The notes below the pieces were generated by a model. The model had not been told where the DNA came from. It did no database searches and was given only the letters and a program-made list of their open reading frames with translations. The position numbers were made by a program, and so were the translations under genes. Below are positions 18,047 through 28,431 of a DNA stretch of 64,000 nt, in pieces. The stretch covers positions 106,980-170,979 of the forward strand of contig NZ_LZGW01000003.1 of NCBI RefSeq assembly GCF_001690275.1. Reading direction: 5' to 3'. Numbering within the stretch: position 1 is the stretch's first letter; each line of letters opens with the position of its first letter. The DNA is from Gilliamella sp. WF3-4 (GTDB lineage Bacteria; Pseudomonadota; Gammaproteobacteria; Enterobacterales; Orbaceae).

Positions 18047-18982
18047 ATGATTATCTATATTTTCAAAAAAATAGTAACCTGTTTATTTATTATCTGCGTA
18101 TTGGCTCAGATTAGTTTTTGTTTAGTTTATTTTGCCCCCCATTCAATGTTTAATTTTAACAATCTAAGTTTTGTCGATAGTTATTGCGCTTTTTTTAAAC
18201 AGTTGTTGCAAGGGCAATTTAGATTGTTAACGGGTGAAACTGTGCCGTTTTTTCACACCTTATTGGCTACATTTGAACTTTGTATTCTCGCTTTATTCGT
18301 GGCTTTATTTATTGGGTTACCTTTGGGGATCTTTCTTGGTCTTAGTCATATTAATTGGCTAAATAATATGATTCGTTTGGGATCTTTATTATTGTATTCT
18401 TGCCCTATCGTTATGTTGGTTGTTGTCATCATGTATTGGTTATCACCAACTTGGTCAGTATCGATGAATTTTGATGTGTCACCAGTAGCTGCTGGCACTT
18501 CGTTATTGGATATTTTTGGCGCGTCAAAAACTTTTAAATGGCACGTATTATTTGAGCAACTGCACTATTTGTTTTTGCCTATCATTATTTTAGCCATTCA
18601 ACCGTGCATTATGACGATTCAATTAATCAGTCAAAATGTGAAAAGTATATCGCGCCAGAATTTTATAAAAATGGCGATCATTCGTGAGCGATCGCCATTT
18701 AAAGTTTTGCGTCGACACTTGTTGCCTAATTCAATCCCAGCGACTATTCCTCAGTTGACATATAATACAACTACACTGTTATTTTCAACTATGGTAATTG
18801 AAATTTTGTTTAATCGAATAGGATTAGGGCAATGGGTGATGATCGCGTATCGTCATCACAATTATTTTATTATATCTATTGCAATTCTGGCTTGTGGTTC
18901 TGTCATTAGTTTATTAACGTTATTAGGTGAAATTTTGGCAGTTGCTATTTATCCTTTGCGTCATAAGGAACATTATGTTTAG
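18047..18982 (+). CDS. sapB: Peptide transport system permease SapB
   Basis: The 311-residue inner-membrane subunit of the Sap ABC transporter (antimicrobial peptide resistance; SapBCDF has also been linked to putrescine export). The N-terminus (MIIYIFKKI ... YFAPHS), TFELCILALFVALFIGLPLG and the C-terminal [19 protein letters not shown] resemble E. coli SapB throughout. About six transmembrane segments are seen. It is the first gene of the operon; the sapA binding-protein gene that precedes sapB in E. coli is absent, and the rne terminator lies directly upstream. It overlaps sapC by eight bases. Confidence 0.92.
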   Translation: MIIYIFKKIVTCLFIICVLAQISFCLVYFAPHSMFNFNNLSFVDSYCAFFKQLLQGQFRLLTGETVPFFHTLLATFELCILALFVALFIGLPLGIFLGLSHINWLNNMIRLGSLLLYSCPIVMLVVVIMYWLSPTWSVSMNFDVSPVAAGTSLLDIFGASKTFKWHVLFEQLHYLFLPIIILAIQPCIMTIQLISQNVKSISRQNFIKMAIIRERSPFKVLRRHLLPNSIPATIPQLTYNTTTLLFSTMVIEILFNRIGLGQWVMIAYRHHNYFIISIAILACGSVISLLTLLGEILAVAIYPLRHKEHYV

Positions 18983-19835
18983 GCTAGCTAGATTACTTAA
19001 AAATATAAAATTAAGCTTTAATCGCTTACATAGTAATCTTTACTTAATTGTTGGTTTTTATGGCATATTAGCGATCGCATTTATAGCATTATCAACTAAA
19101 TGGTTTTTTCATGCCCATTTAAATCCTATCTATCCCTCTTGGTTACCGCCTGCTTGGTGGCCCAATGGTGATATCAATCATATATTAGGTACGAATGCTA
19201 AAGGGCAAGATATTTTTGATTATTTGTTAATCGGTTATCGTTCGACTATGTCAATGACATTAAAAGTAGTATTTTATGTGGTTGCTGTTGGCGGATTAAT
19301 TAATTATTTAATGTTTTTTATATCATTTATACGACCTTTCGTATTATTTATTTTTAAATTTTGTATGGTTGTACCGCCGCTGCTTGGTGTGATTGTAATT
19401 AGTTTATTATTAAAAGATGATATTACTAATATGTTATTGGTGATTGGATTTTCTTACAGCCCTCGCTTTATTTACAATATTCATCAACGCGCTATCAACG
19501 AATGGAATAAAACGTATATTACGGCTTATAGGCTTGATGGATTATCTTCATTTGCAATCTTAAATCATTATATTATACCTAACATTTTACCTGTTTATTT
19601 GACTGAAATTGTTTCATTATTTTCTTCAATTATTTTAGCTATCACCACTATAACTTTTTTAGGTTTTGCTAATGATGTTTCCCGTCCAGATTTGGGAATG
19701 ATGATGTTTCAAATGAAAGATATCATTGCAACCAATTATTTGGCCTTTTTATCTCCAGGCATTGCGGTTTCAGCAACAATTATTTTGGTTTATTTATTCA
19801 ACTTTGGATTGTATGGTCGCCGAGCAGGACATTAA
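18975..19835 (+). CDS. sapC: Peptide transport system permease SapC
   Basis: Second membrane subunit of Sap (286 residues). The extracytoplasmic loop [39 protein letters not shown] and the EAA-type region ([23 protein letters not shown]) match the SapC/DppC-type permeases. The ATG at 18975 follows AAGGA with good spacing and overlaps the sapB stop by eight bases. An upstream ATG in frame at 18927 lies deep inside sapB and is rejected. Confidence 0.92.
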   Translation: MFRLARLLKNIKLSFNRLHSNLYLIVGFYGILAIAFIALSTKWFFHAHLNPIYPSWLPPAWWPNGDINHILGTNAKGQDIFDYLLIGYRSTMSMTLKVVFYVVAVGGLINYLMFFISFIRPFVLFIFKFCMVVPPLLGVIVISLLLKDDITNMLLVIGFSYSPRFIYNIHQRAINEWNKTYITAYRLDGLSSFAILNHYIIPNILPVYLTEIVSLFSSIILAITTITFLGFANDVSRPDLGMMMFQMKDIIATNYLAFLSPGIAVSATIILVYLFNFGLYGRRAGH

Positions 19836-19837
19836 CG

Positions 19838-20833
19838 ATGGCTTTGTTAGATATTCGAAATTTAACCATTGAATTTATTACCCCTGATGGTCTTTTGCGT
19901 GCAATTGACCGGATTAATCTGAAATTATCTGAAGGTGAGATTCGTGGCCTTGTTGGAGAGTCTGGTTCAGGGAAAAGCCTTATTGCTAAAGCTATTTTAG
20001 GCGTTACTAATCATAACTGGAAAATTTCAGCAGATCGCTTTTATTTTAATGATATTGATCTTCTTAAGCTAACGCCTAGGCAGCGACGAAAAGTCATTAG
20101 TGCAAATATATCCATGATATTTCAAGAGCCTCAATCTTGTTTAGATCCTTCTATGAAAGTAGGGCAACAGTTAATAGACGCTATACCGAGAAGAACATTT
20201 AAGGGGCATTGGTGGCAAAGGTTATTTTGGCGTAAACATCGAGCCATTGAGCTATTACATCGAGTAGGAATTAAAAATCATCAGGAAATATTAAAATCTT
20301 ATCCATTTGAATTGACTGAAGGTGAATGCCAGAAAGTTATGATAGCTATCGCATTAGCTAATCAGCCAAAACTACTTATCGCCGATGAGCCAACAAATGC
20401 AATGGAAGCAACAACCGAAGCGCAAATATTTAGGCTATTGGCTAGCATGAATCAGAATTTGGGCACAACTATCTTGCTTATTAATCATGACCTGCAAATG
20501 GTAACTAGATGGACTGATCGTATTAATGTGCTTTATTGTGGTCAAACGGTTGAAATTGCGAATAGTGAAGATTTAATTAAATCACCTTATCATCCATATA
20601 CTCAGGCTTTGATTTATGCGATTCCTGATTTTGGTAAATCAATGCCTCATAAAAGCCCATTAAATACCTTGCCAGGGGTTATTCCATCTTTAGAGCATTT
20701 ACCCATCGGTTGCCGTTTAGGTCCTCGGTGCCCTTATGCACAAAAAAAATGTATCCAAGCACCTGAGCTTATATCGTTAAAAGATCATGCTGTTGCTTGC
20801 CATTTTCCGTTAAATACTGATGAGTTGCCATAA
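19838..20833 (+). CDS. sapD: Peptide transport system ATP-binding protein SapD
   Basis: The 331-residue ATPase follows E. coli SapD closely. Walker A is GESGSGKS, the Q-loop is [12 protein letters not shown], the signature region is [16 protein letters not shown] and Walker B is LLIADEPTN. The C-terminal oligopeptide-type domain has the 4Fe-4S-like cysteines of DppD/OppD proteins ([14 protein letters not shown] ... C). The signature LTEGE instead of LSGGQ is characteristic of SapD. It starts two bases after sapC. In E. coli SapD also supports Trk potassium uptake. Confidence 0.95.
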   Translation: MALLDIRNLTIEFITPDGLLRAIDRINLKLSEGEIRGLVGESGSGKSLIAKAILGVTNHNWKISADRFYFNDIDLLKLTPRQRRKVISANISMIFQEPQSCLDPSMKVGQQLIDAIPRRTFKGHWWQRLFWRKHRAIELLHRVGIKNHQEILKSYPFELTEGECQKVMIAIALANQPKLLIADEPTNAMEATTEAQIFRLLASMNQNLGTTILLINHDLQMVTRWTDRINVLYCGQTVEIANSEDLIKSPYHPYTQALIYAIPDFGKSMPHKSPLNTLPGVIPSLEHLPIGCRLGPRCPYAQKKCIQAPELISLKDHAVACHFPLNTDELP

Positions 20834-20850
20834 ATAATAGGAATATAAAG

Positions 20851-21663
20851 ATGAGTCCAATATTAAAAGTACGCAATTTATCAAAGCGATTTAAAATCCC
20901 CAAAGGGCTTTTTGGTCATTTGCAAATTAATGCGGTTAATCCTATCTCGTTTTCATTAAATGAAGGCAAAACTCTGGCTATTATTGGGCAAAATGGCTCA
21001 GGAAAGTCTACTTTAGCTAAAATGCTAGTTGGTATGATAAAACCCGATAGTGGTGATATTTGGATTGATGGTAATAAAGTTCAATATGGTGATTACAGCC
21101 ATCGCTATCAGTTGATCCGAATGATATTTCAACACGTAGAAAGTTCATTTGATCCAAGATTACGTATTGGGCAATTACTAGAAATTCCACTTAAACGCAA
21201 TGCGAATTATGATGCTCATGAACGTGAAAGGCTCATTAATAGCGTATTAAAACAAGTGGGGCTATTGCCTGAACATGCTTCGTATTATCCTTCGGTAATG
21301 GCGGCAGGACAAAAACAACGTGTCGCATTAGCTAGAGCATTAATTTTAAAGCCTAAAGTTATTATTTTAGATGAGGCTTTGGCTGCGTTAGATATTTCCA
21401 TGCGTTCACAGATTGTTAATTTGATGTTGTCATTACAAGTTGAGCAAAATATTTCTTATGTTTATGTAACTCAAGATATTGGTATGATGAAACATATTAG
21501 TGATGAAATTTTAGTTATGCATAATGGCGATCTTGTTGAGTATGGCAATACAGCGGAGGTGTTAGCTTCCCCCCTCAGTGATATTACCCAAAAATTAATC
21601 AATAGCTATTTTGGTGAGGCTCTTACGGCTGATACTTGGCGTACTGATACAAGCGCTTTTTAA
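20851..21663 (+). CDS. sapF: Peptide transport system ATP-binding protein SapF
   Basis: Second ATPase of the Sap system (270 residues). Walker A GQNGSGKST, Walker B VIILDEALAALD and a signature region of MAAGQKQRVALARAL (LSGGQ degenerate to MAAGQ) are seen, as in SapF. It is the last gene of sapBCDF, 17 bases after sapD. No clear terminator follows. Confidence 0.95.
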   Translation: MSPILKVRNLSKRFKIPKGLFGHLQINAVNPISFSLNEGKTLAIIGQNGSGKSTLAKMLVGMIKPDSGDIWIDGNKVQYGDYSHRYQLIRMIFQHVESSFDPRLRIGQLLEIPLKRNANYDAHERERLINSVLKQVGLLPEHASYYPSVMAAGQKQRVALARALILKPKVIILDEALAALDISMRSQIVNLMLSLQVEQNISYVYVTQDIGMMKHISDEILVMHNGDLVEYGNTAEVLASPLSDITQKLINSYFGEALTADTWRTDTSAF

Positions 21664-21813
21664 GCAAGCTCTCTTTATTTTTATTAACCTATGGTAGTAA
21701 TGATAATATTTATTAATTAGCTATTGGCATGATTTTGTTTAAAATATTATGTTTATTATTGTCTAATAAAAAACCTCGACAAATGATCCAAAACACACTA
21801 TATTTAGCTGTAT

Positions 21814-21829
21814 AGATTTCTAGACGTCT
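21814..21829 (+). promoter_or_regulatory. MetJ operator (tandem met boxes) upstream of metA
   Basis: AGATTTCT (21814-21821) is followed directly by the exact consensus met box AGACGTCT (21822-21829). MetJ binds tandem 8-base boxes with S-adenosylmethionine as corepressor. The site lies 46 bases upstream of the metA start. Confidence 0.85.
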
Positions 21830-21874
21830 GCTTTTAATGTTGAACATAATTTATCGTTGTTAGGAGCTTTTGTT

Positions 21875-22807
21875 ATGCCTATTTGCATTCCTGATTCATT
21901 ACCTGCTGTTGACGTGCTACGTAATGAAAATGTATTTGTTATGACTTCATCACGTGCTAATACACAAGAAATTCGCCCTCTTAAGCTTCTTTTTCTAAAT
22001 TTAATGCCTAAAAAAATAGAGACAGAAAATCAATTTTTACGCTTACTATCTAATTCCTCTTTACAGATAAATATTCAATTACTACGTATCGATCAACGTG
22101 AGTCAAAAAATACACCAGTTGAGCATTTAAACAGTTTTTATTGTGATTTTGATGATATTCGCGAACAAAATTTTGATGGATTAATTATTACTGGTGCACC
22201 TTTGGGTAAAGTCGCTTTTTCTGATGTTGTTTATTGGCCTAAATTAACTGAAATTATAACGTGGGCAAAAGATCATGTGACATCGACTATGTTTGTTTGT
22301 TGGGCCGTTCAAGCTGCATTGAATATATTATATGATTTACCTAAATTTACTCGTGCGCATAAGCTGTCAGGCGTTTATCAGCACCAAATTGCTCAGGCTA
22401 ATGCAATTTTAACACGTGGATTTGATGATACTTTTTTAGCTCCACACTCCCGTTATGCGGATTTTCCAATTGATAAAATTAGCAATTATACAGATTTAAC
22501 CATCCTGGCAAAGTCCGATATCACAGGGCCTTATTTAATGGCAACCCCTGATAAACGTATGGCATTTGTAACAGGGCATCCAGAATATGACTCATTTACA
22601 TTAGCTAATGAATATGTTCGTGATGTAAAGGCAGGTATGAATCCAGATATTCCTTATAATTATTTTCCTGATAATAACCCTGATATTGCACCAAAAGCAA
22701 CGTGGCGTAGCCATGCATATTTGTTATTTAGTAACTGGCTTAACTATTATGTTTATCAGTTAACGCCATATGATTTGACTACTCGTAATTTAACGATTGA
22801 TGATTAA
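21875..22807 (+). CDS. metA: Homoserine O-succinyltransferase
   Basis: First committed step of methionine synthesis: homoserine plus succinyl-CoA to O-succinylhomoserine, in the cytoplasm. The 310 residues match the E. coli length (309). The nucleophile Cys is in [10 protein letters not shown] and the His-Glu pair in VTGHPEYD. The Gly in TGAPLG, rather than Glu, is the residue associated with succinyl-CoA rather than acetyl-CoA preference. The start at 21875 has AGGAG upstream and begins [11 protein letters not shown] as in E. coli. Controlled by the MetJ boxes upstream. Confidence 0.97.
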   Translation: MPICIPDSLPAVDVLRNENVFVMTSSRANTQEIRPLKLLFLNLMPKKIETENQFLRLLSNSSLQINIQLLRIDQRESKNTPVEHLNSFYCDFDDIREQNFDGLIITGAPLGKVAFSDVVYWPKLTEIITWAKDHVTSTMFVCWAVQAALNILYDLPKFTRAHKLSGVYQHQIAQANAILTRGFDDTFLAPHSRYADFPIDKISNYTDLTILAKSDITGPYLMATPDKRMAFVTGHPEYDSFTLANEYVRDVKAGMNPDIPYNYFPDNNPDIAPKATWRSHAYLLFSNWLNYYVYQLTPYDLTTRNLTIDD

Positions 22808-22957
22808 TTTAGTTAATGCTCATCTTCTACTTTGCTAGTATCCGATATGTTAAAATTAACAGGAAATTAAAAGAACTCATTTCAATTGTTGTTAATGAAA
22901 TATAAAAAACAGCGATAATTTATCAAATATTAGCAAAATGTATTTTTGATTATATGG

Positions 22958-23392
22958 TTAAACTTGTAACCAAAATGTTACTGGGCCATCATTGATCAAA
23001 GATACTTGCATGTCGGCGGCAAATTGTCCTGTTTTAGTTGATATTTTTTGTTGGCATTGTTCGACAAAAAATTGGTAAAGTTTATTTGCTTCATCAGGTT
23101 TTGCGCCTTTAGTAAAACTGGGACGCATTCCTTTTTTAGTATCTGCTGCCAGTGTGAATTGAGAAACAACCAATACTTCGCCGTTAGCTTGGCTAACATT
23201 TAAGTTCATCTTTCCTTCACTATCACTGAAAATACGGTAACCTAATACTTTTTCACATAAACGAATTGCTTTTTGTTCGTCATCACCTTGCTCAACACCG
23301 AGTAAAATTAGTAAACCCTGATTAATCTGCCCAACAATATTATTCTCTACTGTAACACTAGCTTGTTTAACTCGTTGGATTAAGGCGATCAT
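22958..23392 (-). CDS. dtd: D-aminoacyl-tRNA deacylase
   Basis: The 144-residue Dtd fold enzyme removes D-amino acids (and glycine from mischarged tRNA-Ala). The two signature segments are present: [20 protein letters not shown] (SQxT) and the C-terminal [11 protein letters not shown] (GPV cross-subunit motif). It starts seven bases after yihY stops, so ftsN-yihY-dtd is one minus-strand unit. The yihY-dtd pair also occurs in E. coli. Confidence 0.97.
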   Translation of the reverse strand: MIALIQRVKQASVTVENNIVGQINQGLLILLGVEQGDDEQKAIRLCEKVLGYRIFSDSEGKMNLNVSQANGEVLVVSQFTLAADTKKGMRPSFTKGAKPDEANKLYQFFVEQCQQKISTKTGQFAADMQVSLINDGPVTFWLQV

Positions 23393-23399
23393 AAATTAA

Positions 23400-24242
23400 T
23401 TACTCCGATAATGGTTGGTTATCAACGCCATGCTTTTTTTGTTGGTTATAGTCAGTTAAAGTTGCAGCAAATTCAGCACCGAACAACACAATACACCAAG
23501 AAAAATAAACCCAAACTAACATAATGGGGATGGATGATACAACACCGTAAATAAGTTGATATGTTGGAAATGAAGTAACATATAGCGAAAAAGCGCGTTT
23601 GCCTAATTCAAATAATATTGCAGCGACAAGCGCACCAATGAGTGATTCTTTTAATGGCACAGGTTCGGTCGGAATAATACTATAAAGTAACCAAAATCCG
23701 ATCACCGAAATTATAAATGGCAGCATGTTAAGTAAAATAGTATTTGTTGCTGCTGTTGAAAACCATTTTAGCGAAAATATGTAAGAGCTGACAGCTATGC
23801 TAGAGCCCACTAAGATGGGTCCCAACGTTAAGATGGTCCAGTATATAGCTAGATTGTACATAAAAGAACGTTTTCGTTTAGTTTTCCAAATACGATTAAG
23901 TGTTGTATTAATGGAATTGATGAGCAGTAGAGATGTAACAATCAATCCAATTATGCCAACAAAGGTCATTTTTTTCGTATTAGTGATGAACTGCTCTAGG
24001 TAGCTTTGGATGGTATCACTAGCGGTAGGAACAAGGTTATTATAAATTAGTTGTTTTAATGATTGGCTAGCATCATCAAACATCGGGAAAGCGGACAGTA
24101 ATGAAAATATAACGGTAATAAGGGGAACTAGTGCAAGTATCGTAGTATAAGCAAGCCCAGCAGAATAGGTTGTTAGGCGATCGTTATTGATCCTAACCCA
24201 TAACATTTGGGTAAATAGCTGTATTTTATTAAGTAGTTTCAT
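23400..24242 (-). CDS. yihY: YihY/virulence factor BrkB family inner membrane protein
   Basis: The 280-residue protein has about six transmembrane helices and the family signature segments (TTYSAGLAYTTILALVPLITVIFS, SLLLINSINTTLNRIWK, LVWVYFSWCIVLFGAEF). Once named RNase BN in E. coli, this family is not that enzyme; its function is unknown. It lies nine bases after ftsN and seven before dtd. Confidence 0.93.
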   Translation of the reverse strand: MKLLNKIQLFTQMLWVRINNDRLTTYSAGLAYTTILALVPLITVIFSLLSAFPMFDDASQSLKQLIYNNLVPTASDTIQSYLEQFITNTKKMTFVGIIGLIVTSLLLINSINTTLNRIWKTKRKRSFMYNLAIYWTILTLGPILVGSSIAVSSYIFSLKWFSTAATNTILLNMLPFIISVIGFWLLYSIIPTEPVPLKESLIGALVAAILFELGKRAFSLYVTSFPTYQLIYGVVSSIPIMLVWVYFSWCIVLFGAEFAATLTDYNQQKKHGVDNQPLSE

Positions 24243-24251
24243 CGTTTTTTT

Positions 24252-24875
24252 CTAGTTAGAAATAACACAATTATTAATCCCATTATTATTTAATGAGTTT
24301 AATACGCTATTCGCTTCTTTTTTACTCGTATATGGTCCTACGGTGACACGATATAACTGGCCTGAAGAAATGTTGCTACTAATGCCTGTCATCGCAAGCT
24401 TGGCTTTGAGTGTGTCGGCATTAGATTTATCCTTGAATGCTCCACATTGTAATAGCCATTTATTGTTAATAGTTGGCGCTGTTTGTGATGCTACGTTCGA
24501 AGTCTGATTTTGTATTGTATTTCCTGGTGAGGAAGGGGTAGCGATACGTGCATTATTAATAAAACTATCTAATATTTTTTGTCTTTCATTAGCAATTGAG
24601 CTTGATGCTAAGCCAGAACTAGCATTAGGCGCTTCTAATTCTTTTAGATATGTCCAGCGCTCTTGTGGTTGCTCTGGTAAAGTCATCACGGGCGGTTGCG
24701 TTTTTGCTTTTGGTCGTTCAATAGCTTTTTTAGGAGAATTATTTGCAATAAGATAAAGGATAGCGGAAAATAGAATAATGATAATAATAGCCAAGAACAT
24801 CATCAAATTAGGCTTATTTTTTTGCTTGTTTTTTTTGGGTTGGCTCTTTTTTCTTACATAATCGCGCTGAACCAC
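24252..24875 (-). CDS. ftsN: Cell division protein FtsN
   Basis: The 207-residue bitopic membrane protein triggers septal peptidoglycan synthesis. It has a short cytoplasmic tail (VQRDYVRKK), one transmembrane helix (about 25-45), the essential periplasmic E-domain (ERWTYLKELE) and a C-terminal SPOR domain (WLLQCGAFKDKSNADTLKAKL ... YRVTVGPY) with paired cysteines. It is shorter than E. coli FtsN (319) because the linker between E-domain and SPOR is short. The GTG start at 24875 is preceded by AGAGAG. In E. coli ftsN lies elsewhere, next to cytR; here it leads yihY-dtd. Confidence 0.93.
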   Translation of the reverse strand: MVQRDYVRKKSQPKKNKQKNKPNLMMFLAIIIIILFSAILYLIANNSPKKAIERPKAKTQPPVMTLPEQPQERWTYLKELEAPNASSGLASSSIANERQKILDSFINNARIATPSSPGNTIQNQTSNVASQTAPTINNKWLLQCGAFKDKSNADTLKAKLAMTGISSNISSGQLYRVTVGPYTSKKEANSVLNSLNNNGINNCVISN

Positions 24876-24930
24876 AATAAACTCTCTTCTATTATTTTAT
24901 TAATATTGCGTGAATGATTAGTATACAAAT

Positions 24931-24956
24931 AAAAAAAGTGGCTTACACCACTTTTT
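24931..24956 (-). terminator. Terminator of rpsT
   Basis: AAAAAGTGG at 24933-24941 pairs with CCACTTTTT at 24948-24956, a symmetric stem with A/T runs on both sides, so it can work in both directions. On the minus strand it lies just after rpsT. Confidence 0.85.
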
Positions 24957-24996
24957 GTTATTTTTCTTTAACTATGATAGTTAACAGATAAATATA

Positions 24997-25266
24997 TTAT
25001 GCTAATGCTTTAATTTGTTTAATTAAATTTGCTTTATGACGTGCCGCTTTGTTTTTGTGAATTAAGCCACGAGACGCTTGACGGTCAACAACTGCTTGCA
25101 TGTCTTTGAATGCTACTTCAGCTGTTTGTTTATCACCAGCTGCAACAGCTGCGTAAACTTTTTTAATATAAGTACGCATCATTGAACGGTTACTAGCATT
25201 ATGTTTACGGCGTTTTTCGGATTGAACCGCACGTTTCTTAGCTGATTTGATATTAGCCAAAGTCAA
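24997..25266 (-). CDS. rpsT: 30S ribosomal protein S20
   Basis: The 89-residue basic helical protein binds 16S rRNA in early 30S assembly. [20 protein letters not shown] with [11 protein letters not shown] and [12 protein letters not shown] is the S20 family pattern. It is monocistronic, with a terminator downstream, and divergent from pgk. Confidence 0.97.
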   Translation of the reverse strand: MTLANIKSAKKRAVQSEKRRKHNASNRSMMRTYIKKVYAAVAAGDKQTAEVAFKDMQAVVDRQASRGLIHKNKAARHKANLIKQIKALA

Positions 25267-25486
25267 CTCCCAAGTTTGTATAAAAATTACATATTAATTA
25301 AGGTGGCAAAATATGCCTGATTTTATCCATTTTGTCAATGCCGTTGCACAAAAAAAATATAATTGGTAATTTTTTGTTTATAATAAATGTTTATTATTTG
25401 TTCATTAAAGTCTATAACCTAAAAAGAAATTTTATGTTAGAATAAAGAGAGTTTTATTTTTATTATATTTTATAAGAGGAAATCTC

Positions 25487-26650
25487 ATGTCTATTATTAG
25501 AATGCAAGATCTTGATCTAAAAGGAAAACGCTTATTTATTCGCTCAGATCTTAATGTGCCGGTTAAAAATGGTAAGGTAACTTCAGATGCGCGTATTAAA
25601 GCATCACTACCTACTATTGAAGATGCCATTAAAAAAGGTGCTAAAGTAATGGTTACCTCTCATATTGGCCGTCCAACAGAAGGCGAATATAACCCAGAAT
25701 TTTCTTTACAACCTGTTGTTGATTATTTAAAAGAACATGTGTCATTCCCTGTCCGTTTAGTCAAAGACTACCTTGATGGTGTTGATGTAAAAGAAGGTGA
25801 ATTAGTCGTTCTAGAAAATGTTCGTTTCAATGTAGGTGAAGGTAAAGATGGCGAAACTTTATCTAAAAAATATGCAGCGCTTTGTGATATCTATGTAATG
25901 GATGCATTTGGCACGGCTCACCGTGCCCAAGCCTCAACTCATGGTGCAGGTAAATTTGCGCCAGTTGCTTGTGCTGGTCCATTATTAGCCGCTGAACTTG
26001 ATGCTTTAGGTAAAGCACTTGATAATCCAGCAAGACCAATGGTTGCAATTGTTGCTGGATCAAAAGTATCAACTAAGTTAACTGTACTTGATTCATTATC
26101 AAAAATTGCCGATCAAATTATTGTTGGTGGCGGTATCGCAAATACATTTATTGCAGCTGAAGGTTATGATGTTGGTAAATCACTTTATGAAGCCGATTTA
26201 ATTCCTGAAGCGAAAAAATTAATGGCAAATTGTGAAATTCCAGTACCTACTGATGTCCGAGTTGCAACAGAGTTTAGTGAGACTGCAACTGCCACTGAAA
26301 AATCAGTAAAAGACGTTAAAGAAAACGAACAAATTCTTGATTTAGGCGATAAATCAGCTGAAGTATTAGCAGATATTATCAAGAACGCTAAAACCATTTT
26401 ATGGAATGGTCCAGTGGGTGTTTTTGAATTCCCAAATTTCCGCCGTGGCACTGAAATTGTTGCGAAAGCAATTGCAGATAGCGAAGGTTTCTCAATTGCT
26501 GGTGGTGGTGATACTTTAGCCGCAATTGATTTATTTGGCATTGAAGATAAAATTTCTTATATTTCAACCGGTGGTGGTGCTTTCCTTGAGTTTGTTGAAG
26601 GTAAAAAACTTCCTGCTGTTGCAATGCTAGAAGCTAGAGCAAAAGCATAA
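25487..26650 (+). CDS. pgk: Phosphoglycerate kinase
   Basis: Glycolytic enzyme transferring phosphate from 1,3-bisphosphoglycerate to ADP. The 387 residues equal the E. coli length. [11 protein letters not shown], the substrate-binding HIGRP, and the nucleotide-binding GGGDTLAAI are all present. A strong GAGGAA ribosome site precedes the ATG. pgk-fbaA adjacency is conserved with E. coli, but epd is not upstream here. Confidence 0.98.
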   Translation: MSIIRMQDLDLKGKRLFIRSDLNVPVKNGKVTSDARIKASLPTIEDAIKKGAKVMVTSHIGRPTEGEYNPEFSLQPVVDYLKEHVSFPVRLVKDYLDGVDVKEGELVVLENVRFNVGEGKDGETLSKKYAALCDIYVMDAFGTAHRAQASTHGAGKFAPVACAGPLLAAELDALGKALDNPARPMVAIVAGSKVSTKLTVLDSLSKIADQIIVGGGIANTFIAAEGYDVGKSLYEADLIPEAKKLMANCEIPVPTDVRVATEFSETATATEKSVKDVKENEQILDLGDKSAEVLADIIKNAKTILWNGPVGVFEFPNFRRGTEIVAKAIADSEGFSIAGGGDTLAAIDLFGIEDKISYISTGGGAFLEFVEGKKLPAVAMLEARAKA

Positions 26651-26664
26651 TATAGGTTCAGTGA

Positions 26665-26699
26665 AAAGGATGAGATAGTTACTCATCCTTTACTTTTTA
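26665..26699 (+). terminator. Stem-loop between pgk and fbaA
   Basis: AAAGGATGAG at 26665-26674 pairs with CTCATCCTTT at 26682-26691, followed by ACTTTTTAT. A ten-base stem with a T-rich tail fits a terminator or an attenuator that reduces read-through into fbaA. Confidence 0.75.
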
Positions 26700-26724
26700 T
26701 ATAAATAAATTTATAGGTAATAAA

Positions 26725-27804
26725 ATGGCTACAAAGATTTCTGATGTTGTTAAACCTGGTGTTGTAACTGGTGACGATGTTCAAAAAGTTTTTCAAGTTG
26801 CACGTGAAAATAATTTTGCATTACCCGCTGTAAACTGTGTTGATACTAATACCATCAATGCAGTAATTGAAACAGCCGCTAAAGTTGGCTCACCTGTTAT
26901 TGTACAGTTTTCTAATGGTGGTGCTCAGTTTATCGCCGGTAAAGGGTTAAAACTGGAAGGGCAAGAGTGCGCTGTTTTAGGAGCAATCTCTGGTGCCAAA
27001 CATGTTCATCTTATGGCTGAAAAATATGGTGTGCCGGTTATTGTCCACACTGATCATTGTGCTAAAAAATTACTTCCATGGGTTGATGGATTACTTGATG
27101 CAGGTGAAACACATTTTGCTAAAACAGGTAAACCATTATTTTCATCTCATATGATAGATCTTTCAGAAGAGTCATTAAAAGATAACATTGATATTTGTTG
27201 TCAATACCTTGCTCGTATGTCAGCAATGAAAATGACTTTAGAGTTAGAATTAGGTTGTACTGGTGGTGAAGAAGATGGCGTTGATAATAGCCATATGGAT
27301 AGTTCAGCACTCTATACTCAACCAGAAGATGTGGCTTATGCTTACGAACGTTTAAGTGCAATTAGCCCTCGTTTTACTATTGCCGCGTCATTTGGTAATG
27401 TACATGGTGTTTATAAGCCAGGTAATGTGAAATTAACGCCAAAAATTTTAGATAATTCACAAAAATATGTATCAGAGAAGTTTAACTTACCTGAAAAATC
27501 ATTAAACTTTGTGTTCCATGGCGGATCTGGTTCTACACCAGAAGAAATTGCTGAAGCAGTGAGTTATGGTGTCATTAAAATGAATATTGATACAGATACT
27601 CAATGGGCTAACTGGGCAGGTGTGTTGAATTACTACAAAGCCAATGAAGCTTACTTACAAGGGCAATTAGGTAATCCTGAAGGTGCTGATGCGCCAAATA
27701 AAAAATACTACGACCCTCGCGTATGGTTACGTAAAGGTCAAGACTCTTTAGTTGCTCGTTTAGAGCTTGCGTTTAAAGAGCTTAACGCAGTTAACGTACT
27801 TTAA
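26725..27804 (+). CDS. fbaA: Class II fructose-bisphosphate aldolase
   Basis: Zinc-dependent aldolase cleaving fructose 1,6-bisphosphate to dihydroxyacetone phosphate and glyceraldehyde 3-phosphate. The 359 residues equal E. coli FbaA. The metal site HTDHCAKK, the ELELGCTGGEEDG loop and the phosphate-binding HGGSGSTPEEI and NIDTDTQWA segments are intact. Confidence 0.98.
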   Translation: MATKISDVVKPGVVTGDDVQKVFQVARENNFALPAVNCVDTNTINAVIETAAKVGSPVIVQFSNGGAQFIAGKGLKLEGQECAVLGAISGAKHVHLMAEKYGVPVIVHTDHCAKKLLPWVDGLLDAGETHFAKTGKPLFSSHMIDLSEESLKDNIDICCQYLARMSAMKMTLELELGCTGGEEDGVDNSHMDSSALYTQPEDVAYAYERLSAISPRFTIAASFGNVHGVYKPGNVKLTPKILDNSQKYVSEKFNLPEKSLNFVFHGGSGSTPEEIAEAVSYGVIKMNIDTDTQWANWAGVLNYYKANEAYLQGQLGNPEGADAPNKKYYDPRVWLRKGQDSLVARLELAFKELNAVNVL

Positions 27805-27835
27805 ATTTATTGTTATTTCATTTAGTTGTAACTTA

Positions 27836-27873
27836 AAAGCAAGGTGTTTACCTTGCTTTGGTTATTTCTTTTT
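27836..27873 (+). terminator. Rho-independent terminator of fbaA
   Basis: AAAGCAAGGT at 27836-27845 pairs with ACCTTGCTTT at 27850-27859 around a GTTT loop, followed by a T-rich tail. It isolates pgk-fbaA from the ribosomal operon. Confidence 0.88.
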
Positions 27874-27999
27874 AAATAAATCTTGTAATTTTATCCGAGT
27901 TGTAGGATAATTTTGCCCTCATTTAACTTAGGGGAGCTGTCTATTTATTAATAGTTATTATTAATAGAGGCGTTTGCACCCGAGCACAGGAAACTAAAA

Positions 28000-28428
28000 A
28001 TGGCAAAAAAAGTACAAGCTTACATCAAGTTGCAAGTTGCAGCTGGTGCAGCAAATCCTAGTCCGCCAGTTGGTCCAGCACTTGGTCAACATGGTGTTAA
28101 TATCATGGAATTCTGTAAAGCATTTAATGCAAAAACAGAAAGCATGGAAAAAGGGTTACCAATTCCAGTTGTAATTACGGTATATTCTGACCGCTCATTT
28201 ACTTTTGTAACCAAAACACCTCCAGCAGCTGTTTTATTGAAGAAAGCGGCTAAAATCAAGTCAGGTTCTGGCGAACCTAACAAGAAGAAAGTAGGTAAAG
28301 TAACGAGCGCGCAAATTCGCGAAATCGCAGAATTAAAAGCAGCTGATATGAATGGTGCTACTATTGAATCGATGATGAGTTCTATTGAAGGAACTGCACG
28401 TTCAATGGGCTTGGAAGTGGAGGGTTAA
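28000..28428 (+). CDS. rplK: 50S ribosomal protein L11
   Basis: The 142-residue protein of the GTPase-associated centre of the 50S subunit, which binds 23S rRNA with L10/L12. Residues [11 protein letters not shown] and the C-terminal rRNA-binding domain ([13 protein letters not shown]) are conserved. It is first in rplKA; in E. coli secE-nusG come just before, but here fbaA and a terminator do. Confidence 0.98.
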   Translation: MAKKVQAYIKLQVAAGAANPSPPVGPALGQHGVNIMEFCKAFNAKTESMEKGLPIPVVITVYSDRSFTFVTKTPPAAVLLKKAAKIKSGSGEPNKKKVGKVTSAQIREIAELKAADMNGATIESMMSSIEGTARSMGLEVEG

Positions 28429-28431
28429 TCA

